Part shown: positions 22,702-36,100 of the stretch, one piece after another | Numbering within the stretch: the stretch's first letter is position 1 | How the letters are laid out: each line of letters begins with the position of its first letter | Position numbers and translations under genes: made by a program | The notes under the pieces: generated by a model | Databases searched by the model: none | The model's input: only the letters and a program-made list of their open reading frames with translations | What the model was told of the DNA's origin: nothing | NCBI GenBank assembly: GCA_018697195.1 | Contig: JAGMWU010000028.1 | Location: forward strand, 4,351,813-4,415,812 | DNA length: 64,000 nt | Source: Certhia americana | Lineage: Eukaryota; Chordata; Aves; Passeriformes; Certhiidae | Direction: 5' to 3'

Positions 22702-24104
22702 GGTCTCTGGACCACAGGGATGAGGAAGCCTCGGAGGAGGTGCCGGCAGCACTTGGAGGGGAGGCGTTCTCCCTCACCCTACAGCCTCAAGTGTTCCCCC
22801 ACCCGTGAGACGCTGACCTACGCCCAGGCCCAGCGCATCGTGGAGGTGGACATCGACGGGCGGCTCCATCGCATCAGCATCTACGACCCCCTGAAACTCA
22901 TCACCGAGGATGAGCTGACAGCCCAGGACATCACCGAGTGCAACAGCAACAAGGAGAACAGTGAGCAGCCCCTCTTCACTTCCAAATCGAAGAAAACACC
23001 TTCCAAAGGCAAGAAGAAGGAGTCCTGCTCCAAACATGCGCCAGGGATGTCTTTGCACTTGCCCCAGCCCAAGTTCCGGGTGGTGGACTCCTTCAGCCAG
23101 CCAGATGCCCCTCCCCTCCCTGCTGCCTACTACCGGTACATTGAAAAGCCTCCCGAGGACCTCGACGTAGAAGTGGAGTATGACATGGATGAGGAGGATC
23201 TGGCATGGCTGGAGATGGTCAACGAGAAGAGAAGGGCTGATGGTTATGGGACAGTTTCTGCTGACACTTTTGAGCTGCTGGTGGATCGGTTGGAAAAGGA
23301 GTCGTACCTGGAGAGCCGGAACAACGGGGCTCAGCAGTCCCTCATTGATGAAGATGCCTTCTGCTGTGTCTGCATGGACGATGAATGTCACAACAGCAAT
23401 GTCATCCTGTTCTGTGACATTTGCAATCTGGCCGTGCACCAGGAGTGTTACGGTGTGCCCTACATCCCCGAGGGGCAGTGGCTTTGCCGCTGCTGTTTAC
23501 AGTCCCCTTCTCGCCCTGTGGATTGTGTCCTTTGCCCAAACAAAGGGGGAGCCTTCAAGCAGACCAGTGATGGCCGCTGGGCTCACGTGGTCTGTGCCAT
23601 CTGGATCCCAGAGGTCTGCTTTGCAAACACTGTGTTCCTGGAGCCCATCGAAGGGATCAATAACATCCCTCCAGCTCGTTGGAAGCTCACATGCTGTATC
23701 TGCAAGCAGAAGGGCATGGGAGCTGCTATCCAATGCCACAAGGTGAACTGTTACACTGCCTTCCACGTCACCTGTGCACAGAGAGCCGGTCTCTTCATGA
23801 AGATTGAACCCATGAGGGAGACCAGCATCAACGGCACGACGTTCACCGTGCGCAAGACTGCCTACTGTGAGAGCCACTCCCCCCCTGGCACGGTGAGAAG
23901 AGGGTCTCCAGCTGCTGGTGGTGATGGGCAGGAGGTCACTGTGAAGGAGGAGGGAGAGGAGGAAGTCAATTCTGGCCCTCCCAAAGGGTCTGTGAAGAAG
24001 AACCAAGTGAAATTGAAGCAAAAGATCAAAAAGGAGCCTGGTGACGGGACCAAAGGGCGTTCGTCCGTGCCCGTGGTGACTGTTGCACAAATTCCCTCTT
24101 ACAG
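22702..24104 (+). CDS. BRPF3: BRPF3 exon 2 (start codon, PZP module)
   Basis: The exon opens at acceptor CCCAG and has an 18-nt leader, then the ATG at 22720, which begins the conserved MRKPRR start. It encodes residues 1-461, including the EPL1-like [20 protein letters not shown] stretch, the acidic [10 protein letters not shown] helix, and both PHD fingers. Zinc ligands are visible as C-x2-C at 215/218, CDIC, and CRCC. The tail of the exon is acidic and lysine-rich and shorter than in human. The donor is GTGAGT. Confidence 0.96.
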
Positions 24105-27100
24105 GTGAGTGTTGCAGGTTTAGGGAAGGAGTTGGACAGCTGTAGCTAACAGGGTCTGTTTTAAAGACTCAGTCCCCTTCATAGTTGACCTTGGAAACAC
24201 TGAATCTTCAGTCAAGGCTTAGCAATAACTGTTCAGAGTGCTCTGCAGCATAACTTGTGTCTGGGTTTCTAATGAGTGTCAATGTGGTTTTCTGGCTTTG
24301 CTGAGAAAAGCAAAGCCAGAAAATTTACAAATTACATTTGTTGTGTAATGCAACAGCTGGTGGTCCTAATGGCAAGCACCCATTTTACCATGAAGGCATT
24401 TTTAAAATACTTAGAGGTTGGTAGGCAGGTAGAGATCATCCCACTATTAAAATTTTTGAGATCTCATTTCATAGTTTCTTAATTCCTCCTTTTATTCCAG
24501 CTTTTATTACAGAGCATGTCAAACCTGACAGTGTTGCAAGCAGCTTTGACTTTGGCTGTATTTTTGTATTTTTCTCCCAGCTCTCCCTCATGCAGAACTA
24601 GGTAACGCTGAATTTTTTTTGGTGCCTTAGGGAGTCTGTTGATATGTCTATTTTACCAGATAGGCTGATAAGGCACCACATGTAAGATAAGAACGGTAAG
24701 CAAAGGTTAAAATAGGTGATCTATTATTCTTGGGTTCCTGTCAAGTTAATTTCCCAGGCTCCAGATTAGTAACATCAAACTTAAATGGCCCCTGGAAGGT
24801 TCTTGACATGGGAAGTACTTTTGAAATTAAAGCTTGGAGCTGAATTGATGATTTCATACTTTGTGCTGTGGCAAAGTATGAAATACTGGAGGTATGGAAA
24901 TATACTAGTATGGAAAGTATTTCATACCTCCAGTATGAAAAGTGGGCACATCTGTCTGCATGTGAGGAGATCCCACATTGTTCCAGTCCGTGTGTACTTT
25001 GAGCCAGCACTGACACAACACTGCAGAGCTCCATCAGGAGACCCAAGGGTCTGCAAAGCCATGACACTCTGTGCTTCCTTCAGGCTGAACAAGATCTGCA
25101 GTGGGCTCTCCCTGCAGAGGAAGAACCAGTTCATGCAGAGGCTGCACAACTACTGGCTGCTGAAGCGGCAGGCGAGGAACGGCGTGCCCCTGATCCGGCG
25201 GCTGCACTCGCACCTGCAGTCCCAGAGGAACGCCGAGCAGGTACCAGCTGCTCCCCTCTCAGCTCCCCTGGCAGCACACAGCTGGGCTTCCAGGAGGACA
25301 TGAGCTGAACACGTGGCTGGGGATGGGAGCGAGGGTGAAAAGATCAGGTTTAAGTCTCTCTCAGTTTCCTCCCGGTGTGCTCGTGCCCGAAGAACTGAGG
25401 TAGTGTATTAGAGGGATATCCATGATGCCACTGGAGTTGGTGTTGGTGAGACAGCAGGTAGGAGCTTTTCCCCTGAGTCAGAAGACTCAAGGTCGTGCAA
25501 GGGTGTGATGGGCCCTTGGTGGAATGATCTCTTACATGAATGATAAAAACACATTCCTTGGAGTGAGGGAAGGAAATGGATTTTAACTCCAGAGTTATGG
25601 CCAAATTTCAGTTCAAGTCCTTCTTCCTGCAGCTTCAATTTCTGTCCATCCCATGCACATTTAGACGTAATCATCAGTTCTGGACTCTTTTGCTTCCTCT
25701 TTTGAGTTGGAAGCTGTAGCCACTTTATCTTGGTACTATTAAGCAGGACTGCATTTGGCATGAGAAGTAGTTGCTGAAGTAATGAAGCAGTAGGACTCTA
25801 CCCTTTAACACAGCCTGTCAATAGGGATTGTATACAATATACATATGTATTTTTATTGCAGTTGAAGGAATTTATAGGCTTTTGGTTTGCAAGAAGACTG
25901 TTCCGGATGCTAAATAAAAAAATTCCCCACTCATCAGTGCAGAGCTTGGGAAAATGCAGCATTTCCTTGGTATATTACATTGGCAATTTACCATAAGTTC
26001 TTAGAAACAAATGTCCTATTAATATAAACCATGAAGATCTTGTGAAGCAAGATCTTGGCAATCATGTGGAAGTGTATGCACTTGAGGTGTAGCATCCAAA
26101 CCACTAAAAAATCTACAGACTTAGGAGAGGAAGGATGATTGTGTTGTGAATCCACTGAGCTATGTCTTGGAAGGTGTGAGCTCATCTCCCAGTGTTGGCC
26201 ATTCTTGGCAAATGTCTTTCCATGGCTCTATTCTTTATGGATTACAGAATAGCTCTTTTCTCCCCTGCTTTTTGTTGCCTTCCCTTTAGATTGTAAATGC
26301 TTTGGGCTGCTGCTCCAATGCCCAGAAAAATTTCCAGCCTCTCTAATAAACTTGGATATAAAAGCAGGGAGGGTGTAAAAGAGCATGTACTGAAGTGTGT
26401 TCCCAAGGTGAAGCTGTGGGATAATTTGGGGTAATTTCACAGATAAGGGCAAATCTAGAAAAGCTGATGTTCTCTCTGTTAGACAGCTAAATGCTGGAGG
26501 AAGGAGGAGACATGGTCTGAAAAAGAGACAGGGCAGTAAGAGGCAGACTCAGAGCAATACCCAGACAATTCCTAGAAAAAGAAGGAAACACAGGAAGCCT
26601 GTGATGTTTTTTATCTCACCCCACTTATATCTTGCAGAAGGAGCAGGATGAGAAGACGAGTGCAGTGAAGGAGGAGCTGAAGTACTGGCAGAAGCTCCGG
26701 CATGACTTGGAGCGGGCTCGGCTGCTCATCGAGCTCATCCGAAAGAGGGAAAAGCTCAAACGGGAGCAGGTAGGGAGCTCTGGCTCTTGAGTCCCATGCA
26801 GGCTCTCTGTGCTGCAGGAGGCTCAGGAGGAGCATGACAGTTTTTCTGGAGCCTGCTCCTCTTTACACAGGTCCTGACTGTTGGGTGTGCAGAGCCACCT
26901 CTCCCTGTGCCAGTCATGGGTTTGCACTGTGCAGCCTTTGCCCTCAGAACCAGGGCTGGGCTGCAGAGTGCTGGCAAAATGTATTTGCATCACTCATAGT
27001 GGGTTTGAATCCTGACCTACAGAACCCCTTCTATTTGTGGGCATGGACCAAGTGTTTTGCAGAGTAGAAGTTAGGTCTCTTTCATGATTATTTCAGGAGT

Positions 27101-30100
27101 TTGGTAACACCTTCTCCACAGAGATGTCTAGATCACAATTCAGCTTTTATTTTCTAATGCTAAAATTCCTGTGGTTTGTCCTCTAAGGACATTTTTAGAA
27201 GAAATAGTTTTAAGATGGAGACCATTTACTAAATTTTCCAATTTCTCCTTTGACCTATGTGCACATCTCCAAAGTTTCACCAGTTGCTTCCAATGCTTGC
27301 CAGCCTTGCCTGTCTTTGCTGTCCTGATCTTGGTGGTTGCTGCATCCACAGCTGTGCTTCCTGGCTGGAGTATTCTCCAGGACAGCTCCAGGAAAGGTTC
27401 ACAAGGCACACAGTGAGCCTATACACACCTTCAGACCTTGCCTGGGTGCTTCCAGGCTGTCTGCAGGGAGAGGGAAAACAGCATCCTCTGTGATCACAGC
27501 TCCTCTGAGAGCAAATTTTTCATGGCCAGAAACTACCCCCAGTCTTTCTGGAGTCCTCTTGATGGTTCATTTGCTTCACTGTCCTTGATTTACATCAGTG
27601 GTTCAACCCTCATTGCTGTGTGAACATATTTTAGGTAGGAGGATAAAAAAACAAAAATCATTCTTGAGCTTTGTTTGCTTTTGATATCTCGATACAACCC
27701 TATCACAGCTGGCTAAATCCATAAAAGCTTATGGAAACTATGATGTGCTTTTTAAAAGGATAAAAATCCCACAGAAAATCTGGAATCTAGTATCTAGTTG
27801 GGCTCTATCCCAGCCCAGCTTTTAGGTGAATGCAGAAAGATGCTCCAGAATTGTGCATCTCTGTTTGGCTTTTTTCCTGTTTTGGGGGAAAAGTGTGGTC
27901 TTTATACCTGTCTGTATTCATTCTCTCATTGATGCTGTCTTGTTGCTGAGCACATCAAATCCAGTTTGCTTTGTGTAAACAGACTTGCTTACTTTTGTTA
28001 CTGAAGTGTTGATTTAATGACATAGCGAGTGATTATAAGATCAAAGAAATGAAGATGTTAAAGACGAATAAATACTTTTATCCTGTCTATTCAAAGTCTT
28101 CTTTGAATAGATTTTCAGTGCAAGAGATTTTCAGTGCTACAACTTCTTTGCTTGAAATCAAACAGTATTAGAGACTTCCTAAAGGAAAGAAGAAACTGTG
28201 TTAGGAATTTTCAGACATCTAACCACTGTTGTTTGGTTTCTGCCTTGAAGTCTGAGAGCTTATGTCTTAAACTTTGTTTTTTGCTCTCTAGTCTAATTAT
28301 GGATGTTGTTGTTCATATAAATGCTGGCAAACTTTTAATTTTTATAAAATGTTGCTAATTGGCATAACAACAATATCTTGAGGCAGGGAGTTCTCCAGGA
28401 TAATTTGCGGGTCATGAAAAGCCTGTTTTCATTTTTAATTGTAGTATCCTTTAATTTCCTGGGATTTCCTTTTGTTTTGACTTTATGAGATTCAATAAAC
28501 AGCAGTTGCCCATGTAAAAGGATTGGACTGGGCAACGTACATGGAAAGTGCAAAGTGTGTGCCAGAAGTTCTACAACAATGCTGGCCTGAGGTTTCCACC
28601 ACTGAGTAAAGCTGGGGGGATGATTCAGAAGAATCTGGAGGGAGACACCACTCACAGCTCCTGCCCTCAGTGAGTTTCCTCATGGCTATATTCCTGTTGC
28701 CAGGTCAAGGTGCAGCAGGCTGCCATGGAGCTGCAGCTGACCCCTTTCAATGTCCTGCTCCGCACAACCCTGGACCTGCTGCAGGAGAAAGATGCTGCCC
28801 AGATCTTCACAGAGCCTGTGAACCTGGATGAGGCAAGTCTCTTTCCTAGAGGTGTTTAATGGGTTGTAGATGGGATATGGCTGAGCAGAAGCACAAACCA
28901 CCTTGTGGACTAAAAGCTATCTCAAAATGGACTCATGATGTGTGTATCCTTCCAGGCCAAAAAAAGGGCTTTTTTTTCTGGAAGTTTGGCAGATCTTGGA
29001 TGAGTAATGTTTTGCAGAGCCAGGGCATGTCTGCCTTGCTTGTGTGACACAGAAATGAGCATCTGTTGTTGCCTGAAAGGGCATTAAGAGTGCTTGTGAT
29101 GGGTGCGCTCTGGTTGGCTAGTAAATGGTTTTTGTAATTGTACAGGTTTTATATGTTTAGGTTCCAGATTACCTGGAATTCATTTCCAACCCAATGGATT
29201 TTTCCACCATGAGGCGGAAGCTGGAGTCCCACCTGTACCGAACCTTGGATGAGTTTGAGGAAGACTTTAACCTTATAGTTGCCAACTGCATGAGGTATAA
29301 TGCTAAAGACACGATTTTCCACCGAGCAGCTGTCCGGCTCCGGGACCTCGGGGGAGCGATTTTGCGTCACGCGCGGCGCCAGGCCGACAGCATCGGCTTT
29401 GACACTGGCGTGGGGATTCACCTGCCTGAGTCGCCCAAGCCCCACGACTTTTACCGCTTTTCTTGGGAGGATGGTGAGTAATCATTAATGGGTTTTTTTC
29501 CCCCTCAGGCAGATCGTAGCTTTAGTTCTGAGCACGTCGTTCAGCCTGCATGGAGATCGTAGCCATTCCACATACGAGAATTCTCCTGTCCATCTCTTTA
29601 CTTAGGCACATATAGAACTCTTTTAGAACCTCAGAGAGTGGGATTTCAGGTGAGCTGGGCACTCTTGAGCTAGGTGCAGCTTAGCTCCAGCTCTCCTAGT
29701 GCATGTCTGGGTTGGCAGAGCCTTGTAAACTGCCCATGCTCTTTGGTTTGTGCCAGGGATCTTGTACAAACTCATTATTTTAGAGCGAAGTGCAAAGGTG
29801 GGTTTGGGATTTTTTTGCTCTGGAGAAAGTTCATACATTTCATTGTGAATTGGCAAGATGTACAGCAGCTGGGTTAGATTGAGCACTGAGGCCTCAAAGG
29901 GTGTGATGAGGGCTGAAGGTACTGGGACTTAAGCAGTCCTTCTAGCTGAGACTTCCCATTCCCAACACAACCCCATCCATTCCCACAGCCCTCTTGAGAT
30001 GCAGCTCCAAAGCATTGGTTGAATCACTACAGCCATTAAGCACACAGAGCTTGCAGCGTGCCATCTGGTTCCTAAATGTTGGAGCCCTCTTGGGTGCAGA

Positions 30101-33100
30101 TGGACAGTCATTATAAAATTTGTGTAGGTGTTCAGCTGTCTGTCCTGCTCCAGCAGATGCCAGCCCTCCAGCAGAGCCAGAGGAATGGCAAATATGTTAT
30201 GTTATAGCTGCTTATGTTTGTGGTCTGATTTTGTCATTGAATCTGACAATGAAATAGGTTTCTGACAAGGGCCTAGACCACAAGCTGTTCTGTGTGGGGC
30301 ACACACAGTCCTTTCACTGTTGCCCCTGGGGCAGTAACAGGAACTGAGGGACAGTGCAAGTTGAATCAGCTGCTTTTTATCCAAAGGAAGGAAATCCAAG
30401 CTCCAAGTTTATTCACTGCTATATCCCCAGGCTAAAGCGACTGATTCATGGACAGCAAAAGGGAATGAGGCTGGGCACTGGCCCCAGATGCTTCTCCAAG
30501 AAGCCTTACTCCTTCCTTTCACTGTTCCCATCTCTTGTGCTGCAGTGGATAACATCCTGGTCCCGGAGAACCGGGCTCACCTGTCTCTGGAGGCACAGCT
30601 GAAGGAGCTGCTGGAGAAGCTGGACACGGTGAGCACCATGCGCTCCAGCGGTGCCCGGACGCGGCGCATCCGGCTCCTGCGGCGTGAGATCAACTCCATC
30701 CGTCACAAACTGGCCCAGCAGCAGAGCAAGGCCCTGCCCAACAGGGACTCTGTGCCACGGGAGGGGCTGGAGACAACCTCCAGGGAAGGGGATGAGGAAG
30801 GGGAGAAAGGTGAGCAGCAGGATTTTGATTCCAGGTCTCTAGTGCTCATCAGCAGTCAAAACCTGAGAAACACTCCCGTAACCTTAGGGAAAGATGGGAA
30901 TGGCTGTTGGTAGTTTTGGGAATCACTCTTGCCAAAATGTTCAAGCAGATTCTTTATTCCTTTAGCAGATGGTGCCAAGCTCCCACATCCTCCAACCCTG
31001 GAGCCCACAGGACCCGCACCCACCCTCTCAGAGCTGGACTCTCTGCAGGATCCTCCAACCCTCAAACCCATCAGTGACAGCAGGTCCCTGAACCAGCTGC
31101 AGAGGAGGACGGTGTCTGACAGGGAGCTCTTTGACAAGAAGGCCCTGCAGCAGGAGAGCCAGGCTTTCCAACGCCTGCTGTCCAACAACGGCCTCAATGG
31201 CCTGGCCCTGCCCGCTGCAGACAGCCCTGCCAGCCCCACCCGCAGCAGCGTGGGCCGCCGGACATCGGTCCTTTTTAAAAAAGCCAAGAACGGTGTGAAG
31301 CTGCAGAGGGGTCTGGAATGCTCGCTGGAGAACGGGGAGGAGCACAGAGAAGGCGGGCAGCGCTCACCCTCCTGCCCTGACAGGGAGCGACAGGCGAGGA
31401 AACGGCCCCAGGGCAGGACCGGCAGTGACAGCGCTGAGAAATCACCCAGGCAGGCAGCACAGAGAGGTGAGGAAAGGCTGGATGTGACAGTGCCATGGTG
31501 TTGGGTCCTAGACGATCTCAGAGGTCTTTTGTAATTGATTCTGTAATTCCTTGGGATCCCTTTTCCTCCTGGAAGCTGTGAGATGGGGCTAAGGAAGGGG
31601 AAATCCTGGAGCTGAGTAAAAACTTCTGCATCCAAACTACACACACAGAACTGACTTTATGCTTAGAGGAGAGCACAGCCCTCACAGCCAGATGTGCCTG
31701 GTGAAAACTGCATCTCCACATGTTTATAAACAGGGCAGACGTGTCCATAATGAACTGCACTTCTCCACTGACTGGACATGTTGGTTTTTGTATCTTAGCT
31801 CATCTCTCGTCACCTCCAGTTTAGACATTTAAAGGTACTAAGATGAAGCCCAGGGCAGTCACAAGTAATTCTGTTTGCCAGGCTGCTGTAAGAGAGAGTT
31901 TTCCATTTTTTATAGGGCAAGCCAATGTGCCCAGCTGCTTGCAAAGCTGTTGAGTGCCTGGTAGTGTCTCTGGGCTGAGGTGTTGGTATTCCTGCCCTTG
32001 TGGAAGGGTTTGTGTTGCCTTGGTCACTCCTAGGAGTGAGAGCTTTCTGCTGTAGAAATGATGCATTTGGTTGCAAGTGTTCACAGTGTGGAGTAACTTA
32101 AACATTACTTTGAAATCACTTCTGGTGTTTAAATAAAATTTATGGGAATACCAAGCAAGTTCCTTTTCAAATTAGATCTGCAAATGAGAATAAGCAGCTG
32201 AGATGAAATTTGGAAAGACAGAAGAGGAAAGGAACATCAGAGTGACAGCACTGTAATTTCTTTTTAATTCTGTGTGAACAGCCATTGTGGGACAGTTCCC
32301 ATCTAGAAGGTTTGACTTAGCCTACACCTCAAATATTATCTTATATTTATTTGGCTATCATAAGGTTGCAAGAATATTGAGACTGGGAGGAAGGCAGTGC
32401 AATGTGGGGATTGACTTGTCAGGACAGGTTAAAGGTAGCACAAATGATTTCTTCAAAGAGTGGAGGGACTCACCATCATCTCCTGGTAATTAAAGCAAAA
32501 AGTTGTCATCCACACTGGGTAGAGGTCAGAATGAGAGGCTGAAATTAAAAAAGGGGAAAATAAAAGCAGGGTGCTGGAAAATCACTGATAATAGGCAGTG
32601 ACATTTCTCCTCTGCTGAAACAGCACAGCTGGCTTTTTTCTGAGTTGCACCACTGATTTTGTGGTTCAGCTCCAGCTCCTTCCACAATTTCAAACACAGT
32701 TGATTTCTCCTGACTGGAGGGAGTGTCTGGGGTGATGAATCTGTGTTACTGCAGAAGCAAGTCAGTGTGATGGGGATTTTCACAACGAGGTGTTTTCCAG
32801 GAATGTGCTCTTTGTGACAGTCCCATATTTACATATTTACAGCTGGAAAAAAAGCAGAGGCTTTGCCATGCATTTGCCCTTTTTGTGGCTGTTGAATTTG
32901 AGAGCCCATGGGAGTGTGGGGGTGCTGGGTCCATGGACTGGGGGAAGGCCATGGTCACCTGGCTTCTTGTGCCTGCTCTGGGCTTGGGGATGTTCTCAGG
33001 AATCATTCCTTGTTATTCTCATGTCTCCTCAGCAGGAGTGACCAATGGCTTTGCCAAACATGCAGGGAGTGGCTCTGACTCGGAGTGCAGCTCTGCCCTG

Positions 33101-36100
33101 GGCAGTGGGCTGGTGTTTGAAGCTTGCAGGTGAGTGCCCCAGGCAGAACTGTTCCCTGGAACACCTTCTGTGTCTGGATTAATCTCTCTGGTTCTGTTCT
33201 TTGGCTTCTTAGTTCCAAACCCAGCCCAGACTGTTACTTACTTGTTTGTTGACTCTAAAAGACAAAAAGCTGCTGAGTTTTCATTCTGTCCTCTTAAGCT
33301 GCAGGTCCCAAAAGCAGAGCTTGATTTTTCAAGCAAGTGGGTGTGTGTTACACTGCTCTTTCTCAGTGCATGCACATCCTCTCTGCTGATGAAGTTCTTG
33401 AGAACCAAAATGTGGAAAAACTTGAATTCAAATTTTCAGTTCAGCACTGCAGGTAAAGCTGAACTACCAGCTACTAAACAGCTGCTTTCTTCCTCTCAGA
33501 AGGTTAAGAGCAGAACTGGGCACTTCAAACATGACTGAATATACTTAAAGCAAGCACCTGACATCTTCTATCTCCTGGACAACTTGTGCAATTATTCTAT
33601 TCAGGAGCAGCTCTGTTTACTACTTTTTCTCCAGTCTTTCTTTTCCAGCACCAAAATCCCTCACAACAGGTTGCTTATTAGAAAACTATAAAAGAAAAAA
33701 AAATTATAATACGTGAAAAAATAGGATTGTTTGAGGTGCTGGTAGTTGATTTTCTGAAATGTTTGTAGTAAGTGGGTGAAAGGATGTTCAGGATATGGGC
33801 TGACAAAGTCCAGTTTCATACTGGAGTTGTACTGGAGGGCTGCTGTGTCATCTCTCAAGCCTATACACAACTGGTGTAGCTCATGCAAGCTCCAGGCATC
33901 ATTACATCAGCTTTCAGGTGTGAAGTCTTCCTTGGGTTTCCTCCTCTTGTTTCCAGCTGGGTTTCTGTGATGCCTTTCCACGGCTCATGACAAAGCTGGG
34001 GTGATGTCCAGTGTGCTTTCACCTGAAGAAATCACATTCTGCACAGGTGTTCAGTGTTCTTTTCATGTCAGTGATGCACCAGTGCAGTAATTGTTTTTGT
34101 ATTTTAACCTGATTTGGGGAATCCATTGTCTTTGTTGTCCAGGATAATCTGTTTTCTCCTAATGCCCTACTTTTCCACATCTTGCTGACAGTGGTTTGAT
34201 GCCTCCCAAGCGGAGTCGAGGGAAGCCGGCTCTTTCTCGGGTGCCCTTCTTGGAAGGTGTGAATGGAGACTCTGATTTCAGTGGCTCAGGTGAGAATTGC
34301 TGCTCTGGACCCACCTGAACCAGGGGGAAGGCATCTCAAAGCACACCAGGAGCCAGTCCTGCACAAACTACCCAGGCTGGACCTGTCTGGGCACTATTAC
34401 CTGCTTTGTTACAGATTTAGATTATTGCATGTAACATTTTCCCTGCTCCCCCCTTTCCTGGTTGCCTGTGCCCTGCATTCTCCTTGGAGGGCTGCTTTCT
34501 GTAGGGCTGCTGTGTGTAATGGGACTGTCACTGTTTCCTCCTGTTGTGGGACTAGTTCTCTTTAAGGATGCTGTAACACAGACAGGAGATCTGATATATC
34601 TGATTTTATAAGAGGGGTCTCTGGAGATGACTTCCCAGCTGTTCCCCCTTGTGTTGCTTGCAGGGTCTTTGTAACAAAGTTGTCTTTGTCAGGCTGTGCT
34701 GTACATCTGTAAAATTGTCACCTTGCTGTAGTACTCCCCTAGGCACTGCTCCATCCTCCCGTGCTCACAGGACCAGACTGTTGTGTTTCTTAGGGTGTGT
34801 CAGTGATGGAGTTATTGTAGGTTTATGCTGAGATCAGGATTCAGCCTGGAGGCCCTGGTACTCCTGTGCAGCTTCATGTGCTGCCTCTTGTCGTGGCTCT
34901 CTGAGAATCATTATTGTCCTGAACCTCGTGTGTCTGCTTTGGAGATGAGCTCACAGAGTGAGGCTGGTGCCATGAGAACTGGAATCAGTGGGACAGTCCT
35001 GGGGTTCGGAATATAATTTCATTACTGAAAGAATACATCTGGAGTGCAGTAGTGAAGTACATCAGATCTGTCTTGACAGGGTGCTCAGCTGGGCTGTACT
35101 CAGCATTTTCTAGATTCAGTTTTTAATGCCAATATTTGTTCATTTTACCCAGAGCAAGCAGCACTTGCTGTAAAATTTTCATTAATGAAGATTACTCCTT
35201 TTCCAGGACCAGGAGCTGGCTGATTTCATATGTATGACCAAATCCATCTCTTGTGGGGCCATTTGATTTCAGTGACTCAGTCTGATTAACATTTCTGTGT
35301 TGTGGAGTTCGTGTGAAGCCTCATGCATGCACAGGCCCATGATTTAGGAGCTTGTGGCTTTATCTTAGTACTGAACCTGACTGTACTGACAGAGCATAAA
35401 GAAGTTTGGTACATGCTGAGTTTTATCATAAACATCCAGTTCATACAGATACAAACAAGTGATTTTCCTTTTTGTCTTGTCAGTGTGCTTTGAGTACTGC
35501 AGTAGTTCATCTGTTTTAGTTGATTGCTACTGAGACAATGAGGCCTGGCTGAGATGACAGAGTGGTTCCTTGTGCTCTTACTGGTAACAGCCCCTAAGTT
35601 CTGTGTCCTGCTGTCCCTTAGGCAGGCCTCTCTTGATGTCCTTTGAGAGCCAAGCTGAGCTGGAGCCCCTGGAGCTCGTGTGGGCCAAGTGTCGTGGTTA
35701 TCCCTCCTACCCTGCCTTGGTAAGTGCCCTGTGGCTCTGCCACAGCCTGACCCTGCAGCTCAGGTAGCCCAGAACACAGTTCTGTCGTGCACTGTACCCA
35801 GACAGAGAAGAAAAACTTCCCAAAATAACGGAATGTGTGCTTTTTTTCCTCCTTGTCCCTTTGCACAGTGATTTTTCGCTGTGCTCATTGTTTCAGAGCT
35901 TTGCAGAGGATTCATAAAACATTGGTCTCTCATTGTTAGGGGTAGGAGCTCTCTTCACTCTCCTCTCCTCTGAGGAAAATCATCAGTACTATGGGGATGA
36001 GAAGATCTAAATTTTATAAATGCAGGCACCAGGTTCTGCTGCACATTTTCCTGTTTGATGAGCACAGCTCCATCTGTAGGTGCCCAGCTGGCCCTGTCAT

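Larger units (their letters stand above)
24105..25083 (+). other. BRPF3 intron 2, with two long perfect inverted repeats
   Basis: This 979-bp intron carries a 15-bp perfect stem at 24288-24323 and a nested pair of 12-bp and 14-bp stems at 24852-24936. No exon or transposon is recognised. Confidence 0.8.

Noticed and set aside
22774..23439. Minus-strand 221-codon open frame
   Set aside because: It is the antisense of BRPF3 exon 2, the PZP-encoding exon.
24288..24323. Possible microRNA precursor
   Set aside because: The stem is 15 bp with a 6-nt loop, and flanking bases do not extend the pairing to precursor length.
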